Of a stretch of 64,000 nucleotides of DNA, positions 53,630 to 63,285 are shown piece after piece. Source of the DNA: Cristatella mucedo (lineage: Eukaryota; Bryozoa; Phylactolaemata; Cristatellidae); contig WPIO01000221.1 in assembly GCA_009760855.2 (NCBI GenBank), positions 37,501 through 101,500 of the forward strand, in the 5' to 3' direction. Within the stretch, counting starts at the first letter, position 1, and each line of letters opens with the position of its first letter. Position numbers and translations under genes: made by a program. The notes beneath the pieces are model-generated. The model saw only the letters and a program-made list of their open reading frames with translations. It had not been told where the DNA came from and did not search any database.

Positions 53630-56600
53630 GTAAGTGGTAATTTATACGACGCTACTGCTAACGCCGGGTAAGCGTGAATACGCATTCGGCTGTCCTCGTG
53701 AGCCATGTCCCGAGTCTTTCCAACTGCTTTGCACTGATGTGCTGTCGGCCGTTGCGTCTTTGCGCTGTGTCTGCAGGCGGAGGCTATTTGATTGGCTGCC
53801 AGCAAAAACTGCGAGATATTCTCAGTTGTTGCTGCTTTCTATTCGTACACTTACTTTTAAAGCTCCTGAAAAAAAGGCTTCTCCCCGCTAGTACGCACGG
53901 TGTCTCAGCGATCAATTCCTGCTCTCTTGAAAGTATTTCCCTGCGCAATCCTTTCCAGGGCGCTGTAATGTTTTGGCTCTTTTGTTTGACGGATGTTTTG
54001 GAAACGCTTGCCTGCATGTACCGCAACTGCTAGCGAGCGAAGCTTGTGACATCTTTATGCACCCGTGTTCGCAAGCACGGAGTCGCTTCTGTCGCCGCCT
54101 CTGAAAACTACCAGCAAATGCTGGGAAGGGGCGGAGATAGCCAACTTCAGGTGGGATGAGTGATGTTTAATGGCGACATGTTCAACGGTGGGGCAAACCA
54201 CGCTTAACATTTTAAGATGGCCTTGCTAATAATAATAATAATAATAATAATGCACTTGATAAAGCGCCCTCAGAGAACTCAATCTCTCTCTAGGCGCTTT
54301 ACATTTGCTGGAAAGGGAAATGCAATTGAATGGTGAGTAATATCATGCTTGATAAACAATCAAAATGAATAACATGGTTAGGGGTGACATGCACAGGGTC
54401 AGCATGCAAATGTGGTTAGTGGCAGCTTGCACAGTGTCAGCACGCATAAGCACATCAAGAACGAATCACAGGAACCCACTAAATGCTGTCCTAAATAGGT
54501 GTGTTTTTAGGTTCCTTTTAAATGTGGTCAGGTCAGGGGATGTTCTGACGCAGGTCGGGAGGGAGTTCCAGGCTTTGGGAGCATATGAACTAAATGCACG
54601 GTCTCCAAAGGATTTAAGGTTTGTATGAGGTATTTCTAGACTGTTGGATTCCGAAAAGCGGGTGGTACGATGCTTGGCCTGATGGGGTAGTATATCTGAG
54701 AGATAGGCTGGAGCCATAGAATGAAGGGACCTAAAAGTGAGCGACAAAACCTTGAAGTCAATCCGTTGCTTGACTGGTAGCCAGTGCAGGTCGGCGAGAA
54801 GTGGAGTAATGTGGCAACTGCGCCGCTCACGGCAGACAAGTCTAGCTGCCGAGTTTTGCACCAGCTGCAATCGCCTGATCGCACATGCTGGTAGGCCAGT
54901 AAGCAGTGAGTTGCAGAAGTCGAGACGAGATGTCACGAATGCATGGACCAACTTGGACGTGGTATCTTTATCTAAACAAGCCCGAATTTGAGCAATGTTG
55001 TGAGGCTGAAAATAGGCGGATTTGACTGTGGAGCTGATATGGTCGTCTAACGAGAGGTCGCTTTGGAATATGACACCTAGATTCCGAGCTGATTCAACAG
55101 GAGATATGCTGGGGGAGCCAATTTTGAGCGTCAGCCTTCCCAATTTGTGAATCACACTGGGTTTGTCCATAACTAGTAAGTTAGTTTTGTCATCGTTTAG
55201 TTTTAGAAAATTTGCTGCCATCCATGTGCGGATGTCATCAATACATGCAGCAAGTGAGTTGAGAGAATTTGAGGTGCTCATAACGGCCGTCTGCCATTCA
55301 GCATGGGTTGGGTCAGCTATTGGGCTGTTATACAAGGTTTTTCAGTTATTATTATTACCATATTGTGAATCGGTAATAGAAAATTAGCACTTTTTTAAAT
55401 GCCCAACTTTGATTCTGCTGGGTTCAGCTGTGTAGTGAATAAGTGTGACACAGCTCAGGCAATCACGGGTTTGTTGGCACCGAGTCGGGTCAAGTTACCA
55501 CCGTGTTAGTAAGCCATTGGCCGTAAAGGCTCTTCTGTCGCCATACAAAATTAGGCTGGTTAATCAGCTAGTATTTGTCGCACAAGCTCGTACTCGCAGG
55601 GCAACGAAAACGAGGTAAAGACGAAACCGTTGGTGAGCTGTGATGGCACACTAGGTAAGGCGGTTGCTTTCATGACCTCGGTGCCGAGGTTGTGGGTTCG
55701 ATTCCTGCGGTGGGATATCTTTTATCGCCACTGCAAGCGGTGGTGATAGCCGTCAAGGCTCTTCCGTCTCTATACAAAAAGAGGCTGTTAAATCAGCTAG
55801 GATTTTTTTCGTCGTCCGAAGCCTACGCCAACGAGGCTCACGTCTTAAAATAAACGCGTGCCTCAAGTAGTCCATCAAACAAACTGTGCATTGTCAAATG
55901 CACCGTGCCTAGAATGTCTATTGTTAGGCAGTTGACAGCCACAACTTCGTGCACGTAGTAATTACCGAATGCATCAATGTCGCCTTGGGAGATGCTATCG
56001 TGCACTTGCTAGCATTAAAATACGTGGTTTTTAGCACCTGCCGATAGTCAAAACTCAGGTGCCTCCTAAGATACAGCATGAATGAAGCTGGTTGCACAAG
56101 CAGCAGCACTTCGAGCCGACTCAAGGAAGGCTATATTTACCACATTCCCTCGTTGCTCTCACTGGATTGAAAATTCTCGGCTTTTTCGCAGGCATAATTA
56201 GTTTACTGGCACTGCGCTTATATTCTGCAGGTGGCTCATCAGCAGTGCCTCTCTTATACTGTCATCGCCATCTTTCCCTTGAAGGTATTCACCGTTAATG
56301 ACGAATCACGTTATCTTATTGTGCAAGGCGTGCCCGCAGTTGGTGCTTCGCAGGAACTTCTGCAGCTGTGTGCCTTGTACGGTCGCATTGTGGAGTATCG
56401 TATCTTGGATGAGTACCCTACCGCAGATCAGTTCACTGACGTTTTCTGGATCAAGTATGAACAGATACAAAGTGCACGGTGAGTGGCGGTAGCCCATGGT
56501 GGCAAACCACCCTTGGTGAACCGCGCTACGCATGGCACTGGGCTCAGTAGGAAGGCATACATGATACTAGTTGAGCCACATTTTAGTGTTCCAACGTGTG

Positions 56601-59600
56601 TTTCGTGTGCTGCATAGATAGTCGTGCGGCATTGCTAATACCTGATCATTTGAGTCATTCATTACTGTTCCGAGCTTACTGCTCGTGATGAATGAGGCAG
56701 CCAGGGCCTCTTGTTGGCACATTACCACGAAGTCATACTAGCATGGACAGCGAATGTTGTTCGTGCAAAGTCGCTGAGTTAATAGTACTAATAACAATTA
56801 AATTTAATAATACCAATGATAGGTCGTTAGTATAGCACCCTAATAGCAATTAAAACAGCTTAGTGGCCCTGAATACAGTACTCAACCTGCCCTTCTAAGG
56901 CACTATACAAACGACCTATTATTATGATTTATTTCTATGTCATATAGGTATATAGGTAATATAGGTGCAGCGTTTGCAAAGTATTCATGTTTGGTCACTG
57001 GGCATTTGAGTCGTTGCCTGGTGGCTGCACCTGTGCAGTGTGCATATTGTTTTTACGTTTTAGCTCAATTTTTGTATAAGTAATGCCTTGCCGGATCTTC
57101 AGTTCCTCATAGACACGTTAACACTCGGCACACAAGAGTCAAGCAATGCAGCCTTGCACATAGACCTCAAGTAAAGCAGTTTCTTACGATGCATTTTTGA
57201 TGGAGGCACTTGAGTATATCCAGCTTACTCAGAAATTGCTGAGCCAAACACTCAAAATGAGCACGGCATATCTTATGTAGTATCTGCAAGCAATCTAGGT
57301 GTCCTCTTCCAGAGTGACTTTTTATATATGAGTTATCTGCTCCGAATTCAAGTTTGCCTGTCGTTGATTCGACTCCACGAGTCCTGTGGCAGGCAATCTT
57401 TTGTTGCCCACTTCAAGCCGCCGAGGCTAGCCAAGGATAGTCTGCCGCTATGTAAACGAGGCAGTTTGATCAGCTAAACTTTGATCTTTTTACTCTTTAT
57501 GCATTATTACAATAGTTTGGGCTTACTTAGATAAGGATACCAGGGCCAAGCTGGTCCATGGTTTTGTGACACCCCCTGTAGACTTCTGTAATTCACTACT
57601 TGCAGGTCTTCGTGCCTGTGCAATGAGATGCTTGCCATTGGTGCAAAACTGGGCAGTTATTCGTACGTCTTTCGTGAATATCGCAACGGCCTCATGACAC
57701 CTCTTCTCACCTACTGTATGCCTCACCAAGTAGTGTATCGACTTAAAAGTGCTGTAATTCAGTTTTTGATCCTTTCATTCTCTGGCTTCAGAATACCGAG
57801 CCGCAGCATTTCCTACTCAGGCAAACCATCGTACCACCCACTCGTGTCATTGTTTAGCTGTGCCTCTCGCCAACCTCAAATCCTTTTGGAATCCGTGCCT
57901 TCAGTTCGTATGCTCCCTACGCCTGGAACTCATTGCCAACTGTCGTCATTGTGTCCCCTGATTTGACATTTAGTAGGAAGCTAAAACCCCACATGTTCTG
58001 CACAGCATTCGTGATGACACTGCATGTTATGACTTAACCATTGACATGCTTTCTTACTAGCTCATATATACTCAACAGAATTTAGGCTTCTACACTGATC
58101 AAAGAGCTAGCAACCCCACCATATCCATTTACTGCTTAAGCTTGTCTAGCACATCTGCATAGTAAAACATTCGGCTAATCTATACGTGCACTGGCTAACA
58201 ATGACCCCAATTGGAAAGCCAGTTTTCCATCGACCTATGACCAGTCCCCAGGTGCTTTTCACCCAGAGTAGCCGAGACTGCCTCAATCGAAGTGACATAT
58301 GTAGATATCCCCAGACTACTGCAGAATTCGCAAAAGATGGCATCTCCACTCCATCCAGTTCCCGAATCATTTACTATACTGGAATCGCAGAATACACTGT
58401 CTTCTCTATCGAGTTCCTGAATGATAGGAAGCAACTCTTATGTGGTTCGTTGTAGCAATAATATGTAATCGGTCTCTTAAAAAGGGTTTAGCAGCATATC
58501 ATTTGCCGTGCATTCCAGTTACTGTACGTCCCAGTTTCAGTACCCTCCAGCCGTCATAGACGGCTCTCAAGCTGAAAGGCAAAAATGAAATTCTATCAAT
58601 GATGCAGGAAAAGTGGCAATACTTGTGCTGGTTGAACTTTCGACGTAGTGGGCGATTGCTTCCCTTGCTGTGAATAAGTTGCCGCTCTCAAGTTTTTAGA
58701 CTGGTTTCCAGTTACCGAGAAGTCTCTTGAGCTGGCCATTTCGCTAGTTTCTCGCAGTATGCCATAAGGATTCGGCCTCAACTACTTCACTGTACCCTTC
58801 GCTCGGTGTCATCATCCAAACCTAATGGTTGCCAGTACCACTACTATCCTGATCACACGCCTATAGGTTTTAAGACCTGTAAGGTGCTTGCACTTCAGTA
58901 CCACGCCTTGGGTTCGAGTCCTGCACCAGCGATTCTTTATTGCCCAGCACAAGCAGGAGTGATAGCCGCTACAGCTTTTCTGTCTGCTATACAAATGAGG
59001 CTTTTAAATCAGGTAACATTTGCCTTAACTTTACCCAGTTGTGACTCATTTGAACGTTAAGCTTTACAGCTTAACATGTGTTTGCCTATAACTAATCGCT
59101 ATATTGGTGCCTATAGTGCTCCTATCTTATTTTGTTGCTCAAGTCTGCATTCAACCATTCAATTTTACATTTGGTCCTTGTTTCTGTGCATTAGCATCTG
59201 CTTCAGGGTGCTGTGGCTTCCACTGGGCTCCTTGAAGGCACAGCGAGATTGCAGCATTACTTCAGATCTTAGCTCCTAGTTAATTGTCGTGAATATGAGT
59301 CACAAGCCCCTGGTGCTAAATGTTGACATTGCATTTCGCACATGGAAGCAGCAGCTTCCTTCTTAGGATGTTTTACATACCCGTAAATATTGTTAATTCA
59401 TCAAGTTCGAGCGTTTGCTATGCTGTTGCTCTTGATTGCTGTTCGTCGCAGCCACTTGCAGACTGGCGTTTATTTCGACTGGCTTTTCTAGAGTTGCCAA
59501 AAAAAAGTTAGACGACAGGTCATTCTTTGGTGGGGTGCTACACGTTTGCTATGCACCGGAGTGCGAATCTGTTGAGGAGACCAGGGAAAAGTTGGTCCAG

Positions 59601-60909
59601 CGGAGAAAGGCAATCGCTGCAAAATGCCGTGAATACGGTAAGAGGTCGCCTAGGAAGGCCAGAAATCGGCTGCTTTGTTGCATATTTTTTTTTTTACCCC
59701 AATGACTGCATTTGCTAACCCCGCCCCCAGGTTATGACGGCTCTCGAGCCAGTGAAGCGTCGAAGAAAGGGCTGCCAGGCCGCCTCGAAGAAGATTCCAG
59801 ACCATTGCAGCCGTCAAGGTCTCTTGATGGAGAGTCGGCCGGCGGCTCCGACTCAGCAGGCCGCATCGATGCGCCACTCGCTGCAGCTGCGCCGGACGTT
59901 CAAGCCGGATACAGCTCACACGCCTCGGATGGAGGCGAACCAGGGGTGGTGAGAGCAGCCACCGCCGTTAGGGGAGCGCTCGTCGGTGTAGCCCTCGTCG
60001 GTGTAGCCCCGACGAACTATCCCAGCACCGAGTGCTATCCGCACGAGTGGCCCGAGGTGCCACTGCCTGCTGGTCGGCCCACGACCGCGGAGACCGAGCT
60101 AGCGACCGGCGGCACCGACGCACCGACTAAGACGATCACCCGCGTGACCACGGCAGCAGCAGCAGCTGCCGTGTGGCAGAGGCACACGTTCTCGGTGCTG
60201 CCGAAGCCGAGCGTCGGCGGTACTCGGCAGAGCGGCGCTGTCCTTCTGGCCGCACCGGTGTCAAGGCCAAGCACGGTCGAAGCAAATAGAGAACCTGCCA
60301 AGCGGTGGCAGCCCATTGCCGAGGCAGCCACCGGTGGCTCAGCACCGCAGGCCGGCAGGGTGCGCTCCGAGATGAGCCGATCGCTGGCTGGCAGCACTGC
60401 TCCCCAGCAGACTGCCGAGGCACCACTGGTTGTTAGACAGTATCGGGCGACTACAGTTCAGACTCCCAAGTTCGTCCCTAGACAGACTTCGAGCCGAGGA
60501 TTGTTGAGCACCGAGGCAGTGAGTGGTGGACACTCACGCTCGATCGACGCAGCGCTCAAGCTGAACGCTGCTGTGCTGGGCAAACTGCAAGGGCCCTCCT
60601 TGCCCGCTCAAGCTACCGCGCAGGGAGGGCCCGACGCCCGAGAGCAAAGCACGCTGACCGGTAGCGATTCGATGGATAAGACCGTCTTCGATATTCGCAG
60701 CCGCATACGCAAGGTAACAAGCAGCAGAAGCTGCCGCCGGCAGCTTTTCGCTAAGCGTGGGTGAGACGCCACGGCTTCAAGCCATATCGATCGGGTGGCC
60801 TAGCTAACAGCGGCCGTCTTCTGTTTAGGCACTCTCGGCTGTCACGGAAGCAAGCACTGCCAAAGTAATGAAGGCACAACAGCCAAGGTTTGTACAAAAA
60901 ATGTCCTAA
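53534..60909 (+). CDS. RBM48: RNA-binding protein 48 (minor-spliceosome RRM protein), 5 exons, complete
   Basis: Exons 53534-53629, 56285-56478, 59492-59637, 59731-60713 and 60829-60909 join in frame to 1500 nt, 499 residues. The N-terminus carries YREGRKLKAVKVFTV, then a single RRM with RNP2-like YLIVQGVPAVG (about 42-52), CALYGRIVEYRILDEYP, and SFFGGVLHVCYAPECESVEE with ETREKL. These are the diagnostic blocks of RBM48. The C-terminal half is low complexity (Ala, Ser, Thr, Pro, Gly), with PKFVPRQTSSR near residue 392 and a final charged DKTVFDIRSRIRK. RBM48, with ARMC7, acts in the U12-type spliceosome and contacts the 5' cap of U6. At 499 residues it is longer than the human protein (about 370), owing to the large fourth exon. 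The start ATG is the first in the open frame and matches the family start. Confidence 0.93.
54228..55285 (-). repeat. L2-like LINE with the longest open ORF2 end (intron 1 of RBM48)
   Basis: Starts at the TAA repeats (54228-54250), then 3' UTR with GCAAATGTAAAGCGCCTAG. The frame is open without a stop from the element's 5' truncation (about 55285) to 54466. It carries NSLNSLAACIDDIRTW, LKLNDDKTNLLVMDK, SDLSLDDHISSTVKSAYF, SRLDFCNSLLTGLPACAIRR, LHWLPVKQRIDFKVLSL and KAWNSLPTCVRTSPDLTTF. It is probably the youngest copy here. The catalytic YADD part lies beyond the truncation. Confidence 0.92.
55505..55570 (+). repeat. SINE family A, 3' end only
   Basis: GGCCGTAAAGGCTCTTCTGTC, then GCCATACAAAATTAGGCTGG. 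The next, fuller copy begins ~65 bp downstream. Confidence 0.65.
55636..55803 (+). repeat. SINE family A, full length
   Basis: A box TGGCACACTAGGTAAGG, B box GGTTCGATTCC, body TTTTATCGCCACTGCAAGCG, end GTCTCTATACAAAAAGAGGC. The tRNA-like promoter boxes are intact in spacing and sequence. Confidence 0.82.
56285..56478 (+). CDS. RBM48: RBM48 exon 2: most of the RRM
   Basis: 194 bp between acceptor CTTTCCCTTGAAG and donor CACG|GTGAGTGG. Encodes VFTVNDESRYLIVQGVPAVG, then YGRIVEYRILDEYPTADQF and FWIKYEQIQSA(R). It contains RNP2 and the loop-helix region of the RRM. The acceptor is plain but the join K-VFTV reproduces the family sequence. Confidence 0.94.
56479..57280. other. RBM48 intron 2, left part
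   Basis: A short SINE-like end (AAGGCACTATACAAACG.CCTATTATTATG) occurs near 56895-56930. The rest is unassigned. Confidence 0.4.
57285..58075 (+). repeat. Degenerate L2-like LINE with a nested SINE A piece
   Basis: AATCTAGGTGTCCTCTTCCAG (connector) and, after an interruption at 57370-57478, AGGATACCAGGGCCAAGCTG (KDTRAKLVHGFVT-like), CVYRLKSAVIQFLILSFSGF-type decay and TTCGTATGCTCCCTACGCCTG. Confidence 0.65.
57370..57478 (+). repeat. SINE family A fragment nested in a LINE
   Basis: GATTCGACTCCACGAGTCCT, then GGCAGGCAATCTTTTGTTGCC and CCGCTATGTAAACGAGGCAG. It divides the LINE connector region. Confidence 0.55.
58868..59015 (+). repeat. SINE family A, diverged
   Basis: B box GGTTCGAGTCC, then TTTATTGCCCAGCACAAGC, AGCCGCTACAGCTTTTCTG and CTATACAAATGAGGCTTTTA. 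Confidence 0.7.
59492..59637 (+). CDS. RBM48: RBM48 exon 3: end of the RRM
   Basis: 146 bp between acceptor GGCTTTTCTAG and donor TACG|GTAAGAGG. Completes Arg97, then VAKKKLDDRSFFGGVLHVCY, APECESVEETREKL and a basic helix to residue 145. SFFGG.LHVCYAPE is the signature last strand of the RBM48 RRM. Confidence 0.95.
59731..60713 (+). CDS. RBM48: RBM48 exon 4: long low-complexity C-terminal region
   Basis: 983 bp between acceptor CCGCCCCCAG and donor CGCAAG|GTAACA. Encodes residues 146-473, rich in Ala, Gly, Ser, Thr and Pro, with a six-Ala run near residue 290 and PKFVPRQTSSR near 392. Base composition is strongly GC-rich against its neighbours. If the next intron is retained, the frame ends at 60764 with an alternative short tail. 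Confidence 0.85.
60829..60909 (+). CDS. RBM48: RBM48 exon 5: C-terminal end
   Basis: Acceptor TTCTGTTTAG, then 26 codons (ALSAVTEASTAKVMKAQQPR ...) and TAA at 60907-60909. It joins exon 4 in phase 0 (RIRK-ALSAV). The exon is inferred from splice sites and phase; the family is not conserved enough at this end to prove it. Confidence 0.65.
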   Translation, partial: ALSAVTEASTAKVMKAQQPRFVQKMS

Positions 60910-60965
60910 TAACTATAGAACATTATCCACGTAGCTCGATGGTAAAAGTCGAATCCTCCACACTC

Positions 60966-60986
60966 CTACTGCAGCACCAGTCCGAC
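60966..60986 (-). CDS. NMT: NMT terminal exon (21-nt coding part)
   Basis: Acceptor TTTTTTCTCTTTCAG, then VGLVLQ and TAG. It joins exon 62141-62278 as PHK-VGLVLQ, the invariant end of animal NMTs. Without it the upstream exon runs into a 38-residue unrelated tail. Confidence 0.95.
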   Translation of the reverse strand, partial: VGLVLQ

Positions 60987-62523
60987 CTGAAAGAGAAAAA
61001 ATGGGGGATTCCAACAAAAACGAGTACGAATGTACGAGACCGAATTTCGTTGTGCGTACTGTAATAAATAGCATTTGCATGCTGAAACCGTGAGGGAAAA
61101 CAGCTGAGATCAGCCTTCACTTCCTAAGTTTTCGGCCCATGTTCGGGGTACCGACTAGATGGATAACTCATTAATAACCTCGTCATCAATGGTTGAGTCG
61201 GAAGAACGAGGCAGCCGCACATAGGGTCCCTCTGCAGGAAAGTCCCGATGTGCAGTGTTGCACACGCAATTGCTGGACTTGTGTTTGCTTTGCTGGTGCA
61301 ACTGTGTTCGCTAAACTATGCATACCAACTTGTGCATTACACATCCTGCTGCCCACTGAGGCATGTCTCTTTTCCAACCGTCCTGTGATGCTATGTCCAC
61401 GCTAATCACTTCCTTGATTGCCCTACTGACTCAGCTACATTCTCCTCACTTCTCTCTGTTGCTGTGAGAGGGAGTTGGTTGGCTGCCGGGTGTGCACAGA
61501 AAGGTGTCATGGTGTAGGACTGCATATAGATGGGGAAGAAATATTGACACTGCATATACCTATAGAGCCTACCTCACTCGAGTTTAATGCAGCTCCCCCC
61601 AATGTCATACTTCTATGCAAGCTAGATACATCCTTATCAGGTAAACCAACAAAGAACTGTTTCCACATTCAAATTGGACAGGCATCGTACGAAGGAAGAA
61701 CAATTACAAGGAGCACCAGTGTGCCAACCATGCCTTAGCAGATGTACTGCTGAGTGAGGATCCTGGGGGCAGCTACCACTAAAAGTAAAACCCGAATACA
61801 CAGCAGCCAACACACAAGCCTTACCAAATGGTCACTACTAAAAGTGATAGGAGAATACGTGTTGCTCGTTGGTCACAAGAGGTGAACATGTCCATCTAAC
61901 CAACTAGCCCATTCCAGCAGACATTATACAAGGACTTGGTAACAACTCGGCATTATGGTTGGTCATTGGGTATAGCATCCATGGGGTTAGGTCGATGGTT
62001 TAAGTGGGCACCACAATGAAATAAAACTTTCGTAGGACTATGCACTATTCACGACAGCACACTGTAAAATTATAGTTGCTTAGCATGCTCGTACAAGGTC
62101 TGAACAAGAAACTCTCAGTAAGCAGAAGCTCTGGACATACTTTGTGGGGTAGCATAGCGGGACACTTCCAATTGTATATGTAATATTGTAGGTTGCCATC
62201 ACCAATGCCAAACTTCAGCTTTTCTAAGAATTCCTTGTTGTCCATGAGGTCGAGTGCATTGAAAACGTCAAAACCGAGCTGCAATATTAAAGAATTATGT
62301 GAGGCGATGCACGAATGGCAAGCTGAATCCAAAATCGGTTACTAGTAGCTGCACGTACGTTTTTAGCAACAATGAGAGCATCCTGCATCAGCTCGGTTGA
62401 CGAGGCTGACGTAGTTGCCATGTAAAAAGAGTAAGCAGCCTTCAAGCTCTTGTGCACCGTGTGGTGCATCACTGTCGATGGCAATGCATAAAAACTGATA
62501 AAATCCCTTATCTGTCCCCCAAC
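60966..62523 (-). CDS. NMT: Glycylpeptide N-tetradecanoyltransferase (NMT), last three exons; 5' part outside the window
   Basis: Exons 62359-62523 (55 codons), 62141-62278 (46 codons) and 60966-60986 (6 codons plus TAG) join in phase 0 and encode the C-terminal 107 residues of N-myristoyltransferase. Blocks in order are [53 protein letters not shown] and a terminal VGLVLQ. NMT moves myristate from CoA onto N-terminal Gly of cytosolic and membrane-destined proteins. KFGxGDG is a family signature, and the C-terminal carboxylate of the protein acts as the catalytic base, so the exact end matters. The gene is convergent with RBM48. The next upstream exon is not found between 62524 and 64000. Confidence 0.93.
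61063..61068 (+). terminator. Candidate RBM48 poly(A) signal inside an NMT intron
   Basis: AATAAA 154 nt after the RBM48 stop. It lies on the far side of the terminal NMT exon, so an RBM48 transcript ending here is antisense to the NMT end. Confidence 0.55.
61087..62140. other. Last NMT intron, remaining part
   Basis: Contains second-family LINE 3' remnants (about 61405-61505, CTGACTCAGCTACATTCTCC and GGTTGGCTGCCGGGTGTGC). Otherwise unassigned. Confidence 0.45.
62141..62278 (-). CDS. NMT: NMT penultimate exon
   Basis: 138 bp between acceptor TTTAATATTGCAG and donor [46 protein letters not shown] and KCPAMLPHK match NMT almost residue for residue. Confidence 0.97.
62359..62523 (-). CDS. NMT: NMT antepenultimate exon
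   Basis: 165 bp between acceptor GATTTTCTCTGCAG and donor [45 protein letters not shown] and [11 protein letters not shown]. The 80-bp intron to the next exon is very short. Confidence 0.96.
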
Positions 62524-63049
62524 CTGCAGAGAAAATCACACCATTGTGTTAGCTGCCGAGCACCAAAGAGCCACCACAAAAATCTCACACTCAAATCGCT
62601 GTAGCCAAGTGCAGCTCGGCAATGGCAACAAAGCAACCAAGCACGTGCCTGCTTTCACGCCCTTGCCTGCTTTCACGCCCTTGCATGCTGTCGCTCATGC
62701 CAAAACGAGCCTTTTTTGCCTTGCAGCGGTAGCACACCGGAGGAAGAGGCCAAATCAGCAACTGGTGCTCCAACCGTTCCTTGCATGTGACAGCTAAGTC
62801 CCCAACCCAACCTTGTTGTCATAGGGTGTCGAGACAATGTTGTGGACACTATGAATGGCAACAGCACTAGGTTCAGTAACTAATTAAAGCCAAGGACAGA
62901 TGATCCTGGATTGTGGTTCTCATGTCATGTATAAGTACTTGTCATCACCTCCATGCAAACTGACGATGGCTTGGGGCACACGGTCGTATTGCAACCTTTG
63001 AGATACTCTGTAGTAAAGTCAAGATTGTCAAATATTAGTCCCACTGACT
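62524..63049. other. NMT intron, no exon found
   Basis: Minus-strand frames here do not match the NMT sequence expected before VGGQIRDF. A short tandem of TGCCTGCTTTCACGCCCT occurs at 62647-62680. Confidence 0.45.
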
Positions 63050-63285
63050 GTGCTATAAAACGCTTTCAGTTGGTTTAAAACTCGGTAGCTAGACTTGTTT
63101 GCAATCTACATTGCGACGGCCACATCGCACTACTTTTCACCGACCTGACCGGGCTCCCCAGCAAGCACTGTATCCACTTCAAGGTTCTGTCGCTCACTTT
63201 TTTTTTTAGACCCTTTCATTCTCTACCTGGGGCATATTTACCTGACATGCTATCTAATCAGGCTCTGCATATGATTTCTGTTGCA
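63050..63285 (+). repeat. Degenerate L2-like LINE fragment
   Basis: TTAAAACTCGGTAGCTAGACT, then TTTTCACCGACCTGACCGGG and CTTCAAGGTTCTGTCGCTCA match the LVQNSAARLVC..ADLHWLP...FKVLSLTF segment in the plus orientation. Confidence 0.7.

Noticed and set aside
59712-60764. 350-codon frame as an independent intronless gene
   Set aside because: It is RBM48 exon 4 plus retained flanking bases; the phase with exon 3 and the splice sites fit exactly.
62045-62140. NMT reading through to a stop at 62045 as the true C-terminus
   Set aside because: The conserved end VGLVLQ lies behind a clean acceptor at 60987, and AAA|GTATGT is a good donor.
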